Assembly (NCBI GenBank): GCA_958402795.1
Contig: CATXUX010000019.1
Span: 4,224-68,223 of the forward strand
Reading direction: 5' to 3'
Source: an uncultured Lachnospiraceae bacterium
GTDB taxonomy: Bacteria; Bacillota; Clostridia; Lachnospirales; Lachnospiraceae
Length of the DNA stretch: 64,000 bases
The position numbers were made by a program, and so were the translations under genes. A model generated the notes under the pieces. That model worked only from the letters and a program-made list of their open reading frames with translations. It ran no database searches and was not told where the DNA came from. This document shows positions 54,301-62,890 of this stretch, in pieces. Every line of letters begins with the position of its first letter. Positions within the stretch are counted from its first letter, which is position 1.

Positions 54301-54972
54301 ATGATGAACATGGAACTTGTGAAAACCTTACATCTGAAAAAATATTATCAAACAGGAGAGGTTTGCGTAAAGGCGTTAGATGATGTGGATATTTCTGTTG
54401 AAAAAGGCGAGTTCGTAGCAGTTGTCGGTCCATCGGGTTGTGGAAAAACAACTCTGTTAAATATGCTCGGAGGACTAGATAATCCAACGGAAGGAAATGT
54501 CTTGATTCATGGCGAAGATGTCACGAAAATGAAAGATGAGGAAATAACCATATACAGAAGAAAACATATTGGATTTGTTTTTCAGAATTATAATCTGCTC
54601 CAGATGTTGAATGCAAAGAGTAATATTTTACTTCCACTTTATCTTGGAAATAGTGAGATAGATGAGAAGTATTTTGAAGAAATCGTGGAGTCATTAGGCA
54701 TAGAGGACAAGTTAAAGAGCCTTCCGAATACATTGTCTGGAGGGCAGCAGCAGAGAGTAGCTATTGCAAGAGCAATGATAACAAAACCGGATATTGTTCT
54801 AGCAGATGAGCCGACTGGGAATCTGGACAGCGAATCAAGCGCGGAGGTGCTCCGGCTACTTAGAGAGTCGGGGGAACGCTATGGGCAGACAATTATCATG
54901 ATAACCCATAGTAAAGAAGTTGCAGAGACGGCATCGAGGATTATAAGAATGAGAGATGGTAAAATAGTATGA
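54301..54972 (+). CDS. ABC transporter ATP-binding protein (MacB/BceA-like)
   Basis: ATPase of 223 residues of the LolD/MacB/BceA group. Walker A GPSGCGKTT, Q-loop FVFQNYNLLQML, signature LSGGQQQRVAIARAM, Walker B IVLADEPTGNLD and the H-loop ITHSKEV are intact. GGGGAGAG directly precedes alternative ATGs at 54301, 54304 and 54310; 54304 or 54310 have better spacing. It overlaps the permease gene by four bases (ATGA). Such FtsX-type systems usually provide peptide immunity or sensing rather than classical export; adjacency to a two-component system supports that role. Confidence 0.93.
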   Translation: MMNMELVKTLHLKKYYQTGEVCVKALDDVDISVEKGEFVAVVGPSGCGKTTLLNMLGGLDNPTEGNVLIHGEDVTKMKDEEITIYRRKHIGFVFQNYNLLQMLNAKSNILLPLYLGNSEIDEKYFEEIVESLGIEDKLKSLPNTLSGGQQQRVAIARAMITKPDIVLADEPTGNLDSESSAEVLRLLRESGERYGQTIIMITHSKEVAETASRIIRMRDGKIV

Positions 54973-57566
54973 ATAGTGAGAAGAAAATAATCAAGGAGAT
55001 GGCATGGGGAAACTTCAAGGTACATAAGAAGAGAAACCTGCTTCTTGTACTGGCAGTTATGTTAACTACTATTTTATTTACTTCTGTGCTGGAGATTGGA
55101 TTTGGAAGTGTCCAGTCAATACAGGAAACACAGTTAAAATTGTCAGGAATGAAAGCGGACGCGGAACTCCGGTATTTGGATGCTGATCAGTTTCGGGAAA
55201 CAAAGGAATCCGGCTTGTTTGAAAGCGTTGGTTGCAGGATTCCAATCGCATTTATGGATGTGGACACCAGACACCCCATAGAAATCGACTATTTTGATGA
55301 AGAAGGTCTGGAGGCATATTATATTTCTCTGGAAGGAGGAAGTTTGCCAAAAGAAGAAAATGAAGTACTGATGTCTGATAAAGCTCTGGAAGAGCTGGGA
55401 ATAAAAGCAGAAGAGGGAAGTCAGATTCCGGTTACTTTTACATTACGGGATGAAACATACCATTTTGATATGAAACTTTCGGGGTGGTACAAATATGATC
55501 AGAACTCTAGTTTTCTTGTAGTATCGGACGCTTTCTTAGAGAAAAATCCCCGGCTGGCAGAAGATTCTTACGATGAAGATAGAGAGTCTGCAGGAACATA
55601 TTATGCAAGTGTCTGTATGGAAAAGAAGGGAAATATTGAGCAGTGGCTTATAGAATATGCAGAAAGCCTTGGGGGACAGACAGATGATATGCATGGAAAA
55701 GGGTATATTAAAGTGGCAGTGAACCCATTGGCATATTCGGAAGAGGGGAATACAGGAATTGCTCTTGCGATTATTACCTTTGGCTGTCTGTTTGTATTAT
55801 GCGGATACCTGCTGATTTATAATATTTTTGATATAGGTGTCATGCAGGACATTCAGCAGTTTGGGATGATGAAGACTATTGGAATGACACAGAAACAAAT
55901 AAAATGGCTGATGCGGCGGCAGGCCGTTCTCCTATCCGCGGTAGGCATTTCAATAGGACTGATTTTAGGTTATGGTCTGGGAACGCTCTTATTGCCGATA
56001 ATCCTGAAAAACTGGGAATATAGCGAGGATGAGCTGGTGGTCGTACAGTCTGCGCATCCGGCAATCATCCTTTTGACGATAGCATTTGTGCTGATCACTG
56101 TATTCTTTAGTATGAGGAAACCTTCCCAAAAGGCGGCAAAATATTCTGCAATTGAAACAGCAAAATATATAGAAGTAAAAGGAAAAGATGCGGTGAAGGA
56201 CATCCGGTCTGTCAAAGAGATGGCAAAAAGCAATATACGGAGAAATAAAAGGAGAACGACATTAGTTGTTACTTCGCTTATGTTGAGTATCGTTTTTGTG
56301 AATTCTTTTTGGACGATTTCTGACAGCTTTGATGAAGAAAAATATATAAATAAATATATGCGCAGGGACTATCTGATTGCCTCAACAGATACCCTGAATT
56401 CAAGCATTGGCTATGTAAGACCTTCTGCTTCTTTGAATGAAGAGGCGGTTCTGGAGCTTGAAAAGAGCAGCATGGTGCAGAACGGCACATGGTTATATAA
56501 AAATACAATAGATGAATCTGTGTACAATTCGAACATAACCTATGATTGGGGAATTGAAGTATTAAGCATAGATACGCCAAATTTAGAGTTTGATGGAGTC
56601 ATTACAAATAATGCAACAACGAATTATGGACGAATGACACTGTCTGAAGATGGAAAGGCAGTATGCAATGTGTGGGGAATCACAGAGAATTTTGTTGAAA
56701 AAATGAGGATATGGGATGGAGAAAAAGATCCGGATGTGATAAAAGAAAAACTGAAAAGCGGAAATTACATTTTAGCAGCAGTATGGGAAGATGATTATGG
56801 AAATCCAAGTAAAGTTCAGCTACCAGACCTTATGGATGTAGGAGAGAAAATTACGATCTATAAAGACGGTAAACCGGTCAGAGAAGTGGAAATATTATCA
56901 CAAATAATAGTGAATAATTCCGAAAGAATTACAGGAACAAATGTAACCGGAGATAATATAATTTCAGGACCGAGCTTCTACTTAGGTGAAAGTTTATTTA
57001 AAGAATTATATGGCTCGTCTACTCTTGTGAACTATTCATTTGATGCAAACCCGGAGGATGCACAGTCGGTAAATGAAATGCTGAACCGGATTACACAGGA
57101 ATACCCGGATGTGGGTTTTGAAACCGTGGAGCAGAGGCGAGAGGAGATTGGCAATTATAAAATGTTGGTAAGGATTATATGTTTGTTGATCGGGGGGATT
57201 CTGGGAGTGATCGGACTCGTAAATTTGATCAATATCATTTTCACAAATTTGATCATACGAAATCGTGAACTGGCGACACTTAGGAGCATAGGCGCAACGA
57301 AAAAGCAATTACGGGAGCTGATTATCAGGGAAAGTATATGGTATGTGTTATATGCTGCAATGGGAGGCGTTTTACTTTCAACCGTAATAAATGTTACCGT
57401 GATCAGAGAAATATGTGATACAATGTGGGTTTTGACATTCCGGTTCACCCTATACCCGGCAGTAGTTATTGTTGTTTTATTTTTGCTAATTGCTATAACA
57501 GCTTCTGTAGCAGGAATCTTTTCAATGGAAAAAAGAAGTATAACAGAGCGCCTTAGATGCGTGTGA
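54969..57566 (+). CDS. FtsX-family ABC transporter permease (large)
   Basis: Membrane protein of 865 residues with an N-terminal helix, an extracellular domain of about 200 residues, and two FtsX-type helix clusters (around 265-390 and 755-865). The second large external domain (about 450-720) lies between them; AMSNLRSIGATKKQ-like motif appears as ELATLRSIGATKKQLREL. The order TM-external-3TM-TM-external-3TM is that of the lipoprotein/peptide-handling type 7 ABC systems. It partners the upstream ATPase through a four-base overlap. The role (immunity, sensing or export) is inferred from context. Confidence 0.9.
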   Translation: MNSEKKIIKEMAWGNFKVHKKRNLLLVLAVMLTTILFTSVLEIGFGSVQSIQETQLKLSGMKADAELRYLDADQFRETKESGLFESVGCRIPIAFMDVDTRHPIEIDYFDEEGLEAYYISLEGGSLPKEENEVLMSDKALEELGIKAEEGSQIPVTFTLRDETYHFDMKLSGWYKYDQNSSFLVVSDAFLEKNPRLAEDSYDEDRESAGTYYASVCMEKKGNIEQWLIEYAESLGGQTDDMHGKGYIKVAVNPLAYSEEGNTGIALAIITFGCLFVLCGYLLIYNIFDIGVMQDIQQFGMMKTIGMTQKQIKWLMRRQAVLLSAVGISIGLILGYGLGTLLLPIILKNWEYSEDELVVVQSAHPAIILLTIAFVLITVFFSMRKPSQKAAKYSAIETAKYIEVKGKDAVKDIRSVKEMAKSNIRRNKRRTTLVVTSLMLSIVFVNSFWTISDSFDEEKYINKYMRRDYLIASTDTLNSSIGYVRPSASLNEEAVLELEKSSMVQNGTWLYKNTIDESVYNSNITYDWGIEVLSIDTPNLEFDGVITNNATTNYGRMTLSEDGKAVCNVWGITENFVEKMRIWDGEKDPDVIKEKLKSGNYILAAVWEDDYGNPSKVQLPDLMDVGEKITIYKDGKPVREVEILSQIIVNNSERITGTNVTGDNIISGPSFYLGESLFKELYGSSTLVNYSFDANPEDAQSVNEMLNRITQEYPDVGFETVEQRREEIGNYKMLVRIICLLIGGILGVIGLVNLINIIFTNLIIRNRELATLRSIGATKKQLRELIIRESIWYVLYAAMGGVLLSTVINVTVIREICDTMWVLTFRFTLYPAVVIVVLFLLIAITASVAGIFSMEKRSITERLRCV

Positions 57567-57633
57567 AGATGTTGATTTACAGCAGATCATTGCTGATAAA
57601 CCAAAATATAATAAGTGGAAGGAGGGTTGTGAT

Positions 57634-57768
57634 ATGTCAGAACTTGAAAAGAAGATTCAGGAAGAGGATTTTGATGTAGAGGTTCAATACTGTAATCCGG
57701 ATGATTGCTATCATGATTGTGTAGTAGGAACAAATGATTGTGACTCACATTGGCTCAAAATATGGTAA
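57634..57768 (+). CDS. Candidate RiPP precursor, Cys-rich 44-residue peptide
   Basis: A 44-codon frame with a strong ribosome site (GGAAGGAGG, 57618-57626) 7 bp before the ATG. The N-terminal half is acidic and helical like a leader (SELEKKIQEEDFDVEV); the C-terminal half contains Cys at 20, 25, 29 and 36 with Asp/His-rich spacing (YCNPDDCYHDC, NDC) and ends in WLKIW. It lies between an FtsX-type ABC system and a radical SAM/SPASM gene, the expected place for a ribosomally made, post-translationally modified peptide. Thioether (sacti/ranthipeptide-type) links are a reasonable guess. I recognise no family; Clo7bot/CLI_3235-type clusters are comparable in concept. Confidence 0.7.
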   Translation: MSELEKKIQEEDFDVEVQYCNPDDCYHDCVVGTNDCDSHWLKIW

Positions 57769-57907
57769 GAAAAGAACTTACTGAGAATGTGGAAAGCAAA
57801 ATTGAGGATTGTTGCATTCAATGCAAAACCTTAACATTTTGATCCAAGAGACTAATGGTTGTTATAATTGTCAAAATGAAGTGTCCATTACGATGGCAAC
57901 ACATTAA
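57762..57907 (+). pseudogene. Two short overlapping frames, possible frameshifted second Cys-rich precursor
   Basis: Frame one (57762-57842, 26 codons) starts at an ATG overlapping the end of the first precursor and contains EDCCIQC. Frame two (57821-57907, 28 codons) contains NGCYNCQNE. Neither has a clear ribosome site. A single one-base length change between about 57822 and 57842 would join them into a peptide of about 48 residues with five Cys and an acidic leader-like start. It may be a decayed precursor, or chance. Confidence 0.35.
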
Positions 57908-57937
57908 TGATAATAGACAAAAGTTAGTCAATCTATT

Positions 57938-57972
57938 AGAGCCATTCCTATGAGTTTTATAGGGATGGCTCT
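57938..57972 (+). terminator. Terminator after the precursor region
   Basis: AGAGCCATTCCTAT (57938-57951) pairs with ATAGGGATGGCTCT (57959-57972) over 14 positions with one wobble; GATAATTTTAT follows. It separates the ABC/precursor unit from the radical SAM unit. Confidence 0.75.
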
Positions 57973-58002
57973 GATAATTTTATACGAAGTTATTCTTTGA
58001 AT

Positions 58003-58034
58003 GTAATAATTTGGTAAGATTTCGCAGTTATACT
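58003..58034 (+). promoter_or_regulatory. Direct-repeat operator and promoter upstream of radical SAM operon
   Basis: GTAATAAT (58003) and GTAAGATT (58014) are 11 bp apart, with TATACT at 58029-58034. The first 17 bases are identical to those of the site at 53273. Confidence 0.7.
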
Positions 58035-58060
58035 AAGTACGTACGGGAGGAAAATGTTAT

Positions 58061-59095
58061 ATGAATATTACATTTTGGGTGACAGAAAGATGTAATTTAG
58101 CCTGCAAATACTGCTATGTACATAAGCAGCCCAAGACAATGACATTGGAAACAGCAGAACAGACAATCCGATGTTTTAGAGATACATTTGAGAAAACTGT
58201 TGCGTCAGGGAAGCGAATCAATGTATCGTTGCATGGCGGCGAGCCGCTGTTGAATTTTGATGTAATTCAATATATTGTAAACACGTTACAAGCACGATAT
58301 GATGGTCATATTGTTTTTATGATGACAACAAATGGTACGGTATTCAACAAAGATATTTATGACTTCTTAAAAGGAAAAGTGCAAATTTCAGTAAGCATTG
58401 ACGGTGACCGTAAGACGAATGATACAAATCGTATTTATCCGGATGGGACGTCTTCTTTTAATAAGGTAATGGACACGTTGGTTTTTTTAAAACAGCAGGG
58501 TGAATTTATACGGGTTAGAATGACTGTAAATAAAGAAACGCTTCCGTTTATGGCTGAGAATTATATCTATTTGGATCAGATGAATTTGGGAGTAGTTACA
58601 TTTGCACTGGATGCCGGCGCGGCGTGGGGGCAATCCGATATGCAGATTTACTATGACAACTATGAAAAGATAATGGACTATCTTATCGCGAAGGACAAGA
58701 AAGACGCTCAGTATTTTTTATATAACATAAAAGAGGCAACTTTCAGAATGCGAACAGGCTGTGATGGCGGAACGAATACATTCCATATATCTGCCGATGG
58801 AGGAATTTATCCTTGCGCATTGGCGGCGGATCAGGTTGATTATTGGCTTGGAGATGTCTGGACGGGAGTTTTGCCGGGAAAACTGGCAGAACTTCAAAAA
58901 ATCAATGCAGTTCCGGTAAAGGGATGTGGAAACTGTACTTTTAAGAAGAACTGTTCAAGTCAGGCATGTAAATTGATCAACAAAGCATATACAGGAGACT
59001 ATTATACAGCTTCTGCATTCCAGTGTAATGAAAGGGACATTATTTATAGGATCTATAAAAAGTATAAATATATATTGGAGGGATTCCATGTATAG
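58061..59095 (+). CDS. Radical SAM/SPASM peptide maturase 1
   Basis: Enzyme of 344 residues. The radical SAM motif sits at the very start (C11, C15, C18 in RCNLACKYC), with LHGGEPLLNF as GGEP motif. The C-terminal SPASM-type region has YPCALAADQ, KGCGNCTFKKNCSSQACKL and a final QCNE, enough Cys for auxiliary clusters. It resembles Cys-rich-peptide maturases of Clostridia. There is no N-terminal RRE domain, so leader binding would need a partner, perhaps the second radical SAM enzyme. GGGAGG precedes the ATG. It is the first gene of the operon reading to about 63650. Confidence 0.92.
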   Translation: MNITFWVTERCNLACKYCYVHKQPKTMTLETAEQTIRCFRDTFEKTVASGKRINVSLHGGEPLLNFDVIQYIVNTLQARYDGHIVFMMTTNGTVFNKDIYDFLKGKVQISVSIDGDRKTNDTNRIYPDGTSSFNKVMDTLVFLKQQGEFIRVRMTVNKETLPFMAENYIYLDQMNLGVVTFALDAGAAWGQSDMQIYYDNYEKIMDYLIAKDKKDAQYFLYNIKEATFRMRTGCDGGTNTFHISADGGIYPCALAADQVDYWLGDVWTGVLPGKLAELQKINAVPVKGCGNCTFKKNCSSQACKLINKAYTGDYYTASAFQCNERDIIYRIYKKYKYILEGFHV

Positions 59096-60131
59096 ACCTC
59101 AAATTGCAGTCGTGGATTCCGGAGTAGATCAGAAGAATAGGGAAATTATGCAGCATGTGGTCCAAGGGTTTTCTTTTACGCAAGATACCAGAAAGAATAT
59201 AATTGTCGAATCGGATGATTATGATGACACTTTTGGACATGGAACAAATTGTATTGATTGTATATTACAGTTGGCGGAACTGGCTCAATTCTATCCGATA
59301 CGGATTGTGAATAAATCAGGGAAAACAACCAGCGAACTATTGTTGGAAGCTCTGGGGAAATGCAAAGATCTTTCGGTAGATATTATCTGCCTGAGTCTTT
59401 CTGTAACACGACTTTTAGATCCTATGATAGATCATGAATTGGAAAAAGTTTGTAGAGAACTGGAAGCGCAGGGAAAACTTATTTGCGCTTCTGAATGCAA
59501 TAATATAAAAAATACAATACCGGCGGTATATGGCAGTGTGATTGGCGTAGGCGAACTCCCTTATAATGCAGAAAAGAAGATTATCGTAGATAGGAATAAA
59601 AAGATTCAGGTTAAGGCAGATATTTTACCTATATTTGTAGCCGGAAAGAGAGGACGCTATAATTTTTTTAAAGGAACCTCAAAAAGTAATGCCTATATAG
59701 CAGGGATATTAGCCAGAGCGATGCAGGTAGAAAATGGATTAGACAGTGTAGAGAAAGCTTTGGAGATACTGGAAAATGTAGAAGAGACTCCGGAAAACCT
59801 TGAGACGCAAAATGTTGGAATGCTTCAAACTGACGAGTTGGGACAGGTTGTTTTGGAAAAAATCAGAAACAACTTATGGAAATTTGGTTGTGATGCTTCT
59901 CTTGATGAAATTTGCAAGTACCCGTTTCTTTCCGAAGTCACAGGAATAAATTTTTTTAATTTCTATGACTTTATCAAAGAACTATATATAGACTTAAAAA
60001 TTACGGAGCCGGATTATCATGAAATCAAGATTGGGGACGTTTGTATACTGTATAATCTGGTTGAATATCTGAAAAGGAAAGTGCGTTATGAAAAAAAAGA
60101 ATGTGGTATTGGAGCAGATAAAAAAATATAA
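59088..60131 (+). CDS. Subtilisin-like (S8) serine protease, cytoplasmic, maturation-associated
   Basis: S8-family protein of 347 residues without signal peptide. Catalytic Asp is in IAVVDSGVD (residue 9-10 region), His in DTFGHGTNC, an Asn-rich oxyanion region in CASECNN, and Ser in FKGTSKSNAYIAG, a variant of the usual GTSMAxP. The triad thus looks intact, but the Ser environment is divergent. The C-terminal roughly 110 residues are extra. The ATG at 59088 overlaps the previous stop by 8 bp and follows GGAGG. Its place in the operon suggests leader-peptide removal inside the cell. Confidence 0.85.
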   Translation: MYRPQIAVVDSGVDQKNREIMQHVVQGFSFTQDTRKNIIVESDDYDDTFGHGTNCIDCILQLAELAQFYPIRIVNKSGKTTSELLLEALGKCKDLSVDIICLSLSVTRLLDPMIDHELEKVCRELEAQGKLICASECNNIKNTIPAVYGSVIGVGELPYNAEKKIIVDRNKKIQVKADILPIFVAGKRGRYNFFKGTSKSNAYIAGILARAMQVENGLDSVEKALEILENVEETPENLETQNVGMLQTDELGQVVLEKIRNNLWKFGCDASLDEICKYPFLSEVTGINFFNFYDFIKELYIDLKITEPDYHEIKIGDVCILYNLVEYLKRKVRYEKKECGIGADKKI

Positions 60132-61029
60132 ATTGGGATATGTTTTGGGTGTGGCGTTGGTGGCTATGGATGGTATAGTGACCTATATTTATCCACAGTT
60201 AATTACAAATATTCTTGATAAAGCAATACCGGAACAGGATACAGGCGCCATTATAACCAATGTTGTATATATGGCGGTATGCCAGTTGGTATCTATTACG
60301 GTAGCATTATTGCTGAGTTATCTGTTCTGCAGGATATCCAACGGATTTATTATTAAAATAAAAAAGCTGCTGATTGAAGCTATGTTTCAGATTGATGGGA
60401 AGGAAATCGAGAAGAAATCGGATCTGTTTATGACCAGTATGAATGCGGATATCAGTAATATAGAAATGCTTTCTTCCCGTATGCTTTCAGATCTGTTGAT
60501 ACAGATTGTGACCGTTATAATTACGGCGGTCATTTTAATACAGATTAACCCGATCATATTTTGGTTTATGCTTATAATTTATCCGGTTTTAATTTCAATT
60601 CAGATTTTTTTTAATAAAAAAATTATGGGACAGTCCAGAAAAGTTATGCAGAGGATGGATATTGGGAATGGGTTGATTAAGGAATTTGTGGGTAATCTTT
60701 ATGAGTATTTGGCTTTAAATGGGAGAAATTACTATATCAATAAATTTTGTAATAATGAGAAAATCCTGCGAAGTGAAACACTGAAACAGAATATGATGTC
60801 CGCGTATAATCGTTCAGTCCCGCAGATTATCAGTACAGGTACTTTTTTGATTGTATTGGCTATCAGTGGCGTGATGGTTATTCATGGGCAGATACAGGTT
60901 GGAGAATTAACAGTAATTATCATGTACACACAAAGAATGTTCAATCCATTATCATCAATTATGCTTGTGATCGGACAATTTCAGAAAGCAAAAGTGTCAA
61001 TGGATAGGATCAATGAGATTGTAGGGTGA
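60088..61029 (+). CDS. ABC exporter transmembrane subunit (separate TMD)
   Basis: Protein of 313 residues consisting only of a type I ABC exporter transmembrane domain with about six helices (for example YVLGVALVAMDGIVTYIYPQLI and PIIFWFMLIIYPVLISIQIFF) and the coupling-region pattern FSS-like MFNPLSSIMLVIGQFQKAKVSMDRINEI. No C39 peptidase and no ATPase are attached. It overlaps the protease gene by 44 bp, with GGAAAG before the ATG. The ATPase is the next gene, so the usual fused exporter is split here. Confidence 0.85.
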   Translation: MKKKNVVLEQIKKYKLGYVLGVALVAMDGIVTYIYPQLITNILDKAIPEQDTGAIITNVVYMAVCQLVSITVALLLSYLFCRISNGFIIKIKKLLIEAMFQIDGKEIEKKSDLFMTSMNADISNIEMLSSRMLSDLLIQIVTVIITAVILIQINPIIFWFMLIIYPVLISIQIFFNKKIMGQSRKVMQRMDIGNGLIKEFVGNLYEYLALNGRNYYINKFCNNEKILRSETLKQNMMSAYNRSVPQIISTGTFLIVLAISGVMVIHGQIQVGELTVIIMYTQRMFNPLSSIMLVIGQFQKAKVSMDRINEIVG

Positions 61030-61034
61030 GGAAA

Positions 61035-61661
61035 ATGTATCTATCAAAAATTGAAATCAGGGATATGAATTTCAGCTATAAAGATGTAAAGGTATATAAA
61101 GAGAATCTGAATATGCATCTGGAAAAAGGAAACGTTTATCTGATCGAAGGGAAAAATGGTTCCGGTAAAAGTACTTTGGCAGGTATTTTGTTAAAAATCT
61201 GGAATGATTTTTCGGGGACGATATTGTTAGATGGAAAGAGCATCAAAGGTTTTACCAGAGAAGAGCTTACGGATACAATAGGAATCTGTTTTCAAAAGCC
61301 GCCAATCTTTCGAGATACAATAAGAAACAATATATCGTTGGGAGATAATATCCGGGTAGAGGATTATATCTATCTGTTATCATTTGATAAAGATTTGGAG
61401 GAAATGGGACGCACATTAGAATCTGAGCTAATTGATGCCGGAAGCGTGTCAGGCGGACAAGCGCAAAAAATTGGTATTATCCGAACGGTATGTAGGGAAA
61501 AGTCGGTGTATATTTTTGATGAACCGACATCAAATTTAGACAGTACTTCGAAAAAAGAATTTTACACCATTATAAATGGCCTGAAAAAAGAAAGTATTGT
61601 GGTATTATTCTCACACGAAGCAGGTGCAGAAGAGCATGTTGATTTTATGATTCAATTGTAG
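61035..61661 (+). CDS. ABC exporter ATPase subunit (separate NBD)
   Basis: ATPase of 208 residues. Walker A EGKNGSGKSTLAG, Q-loop CFQKPPIF, signature VSGGQAQKIGIIRTV (Q in place of the more usual QR), Walker B SVYIFDEPTSNLD and switch His in FSHEAG. It resembles the NBD half of lantibiotic/peptide exporters. The ATG at 61035 lies after GGGTGAGG; a GTG at 61026 overlapping the TMD stop is an alternative. It should pair with the preceding TMD to export the processed peptide. Confidence 0.88.
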   Translation: MYLSKIEIRDMNFSYKDVKVYKENLNMHLEKGNVYLIEGKNGSGKSTLAGILLKIWNDFSGTILLDGKSIKGFTREELTDTIGICFQKPPIFRDTIRNNISLGDNIRVEDYIYLLSFDKDLEEMGRTLESELIDAGSVSGGQAQKIGIIRTVCREKSVYIFDEPTSNLDSTSKKEFYTIINGLKKESIVVLFSHEAGAEEHVDFMIQL

Positions 61662-61672
61662 GGAGGTGGCAC

Positions 61673-62890
61673 ATGTATATTAAGAGTCCAAATGCAAAAG
61701 TTTTAGTACGTGATGAAAGAGTTGTTCTATGTAACATAAGAAACGGAGGATTTGTAAAAACATCTCAGGCTTATTTTGAATATCTGGAAAAATATCTGGA
61801 AAAAAGTCATGGGAATTTTACAACAGACGACACAGACACGGTTGTAAAAAAGAATGCTTATAAACTGTTTCAGGAGCTGTGCCGGATTCGCTTTTATATT
61901 TTAGAGGAACAACTAAGCGAGGAAGAGGATTATTTGTATCAAATCGTGTATCTTTCTTTAACAAACAGATGTAACTTAAGATGTAAGCACTGCGTTGCGT
62001 CAGCATGTATTGAAGAAGTAGACCATATGGATACAAAGGATTGGAAAAAAGCCATAGACCAAGTGGTAATGTTGAATCCAGAACAGGTTAATTTAACTGG
62101 TGGTGAACCATTGCTCCGCTCAGATTTTGGAGAGATTCTGGAATACCTGAGGGAAAATTACGGTGGTGGGATTACACTTTCGACAAATGCTCTTCTGCTT
62201 AATGACAATTTGTTGGAGATGATTAAAAGAGATGTGGATGCAGTTTCAGTAAGTCTTGACGGATTTGACGCTTATAGCTGTGCGAAAGTAAGAGGTGATG
62301 GAATTTATAAAAGAGTAATTGATGGAATAAAAAAGCTTAAAAAGCATGGAATAGAAAAAGTATCGGTTTCTATGTTGGAAACAAAATATACTTATGGACA
62401 TGATCAGGAGTTTTATAAATTATGTGAGGAACTGGATGTAAAGCCGTTAATCCGAAGATTTGCGCCATCTGGAAGAGGTGAAGAAAATCAAAGAGAATTG
62501 CTTCCGCCAATGGAATATGTTGAGAAACTGGAAAAACAACATTTACGCTGCGCGTTATGTCAACCCGGGAAAAAGGAATTAAATATCAGTGAAAATGGAG
62601 ATGTATATCCGTGTGCACCGTTAAGTAATATGGATACGCTTCTGATGGGGAATATTTTGGAAACGCCTATCATGCAGATTATTGAGAATCCATCATGGAA
62701 ACGGGAGATAGAGCAGCTACGGCCATGGTGCTTGGAAAAATGCAAAGACTGCGATGTAAATCTTTTCTGTCATTCCTGCATCAATTTTACGCTTGGAATG
62801 CAAAGCGATGAAGATATTTTTAAGGAATTTTGTAAGAAGCAGAAAAACCATTTAGAAAAATTATTATGGAGGAACGAATATGAAAAATAA
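61673..62890 (+). CDS. Radical SAM/SPASM peptide maturase 2 with N-terminal PqqD/RRE-like region
   Basis: Enzyme of 405 residues. Residues 1 to about 85 resemble a PqqD-like RiPP recognition element (VRDERVVLCNIRNGGFVKTSQAYFEYLEKY). The radical SAM motif is C100, C104, C107 (RCNLRCKHC), then LTGGEPLLR and VSVSLDGFD. The SPASM region has CALCQPGKKELNISENGDVYPCAPL and CLEKCKDCDVNLFCHSCI. GGGAGGTGG precedes the ATG. A second maturase could install a different cross-link on the same peptide or act on another substrate. Confidence 0.9.
   Translation: MYIKSPNAKVLVRDERVVLCNIRNGGFVKTSQAYFEYLEKYLEKSHGNFTTDDTDTVVKKNAYKLFQELCRIRFYILEEQLSEEEDYLYQIVYLSLTNRCNLRCKHCVASACIEEVDHMDTKDWKKAIDQVVMLNPEQVNLTGGEPLLRSDFGEILEYLRENYGGGITLSTNALLLNDNLLEMIKRDVDAVSVSLDGFDAYSCAKVRGDGIYKRVIDGIKKLKKHGIEKVSVSMLETKYTYGHDQEFYKLCEELDVKPLIRRFAPSGRGEENQRELLPPMEYVEKLEKQHLRCALCQPGKKELNISENGDVYPCAPLSNMDTLLMGNILETPIMQIIENPSWKREIEQLRPWCLEKCKDCDVNLFCHSCINFTLGMQSDEDIFKEFCKKQKNHLEKLLWRNEYEK

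Noticed and set aside
57584..57612. Dedicated promoter for the 44-residue precursor
   Set aside because: TATAAT is present at 57607-57612, but no acceptable -35 lies 16-18 bp upstream; cotranscription with the ABC genes is equally likely.
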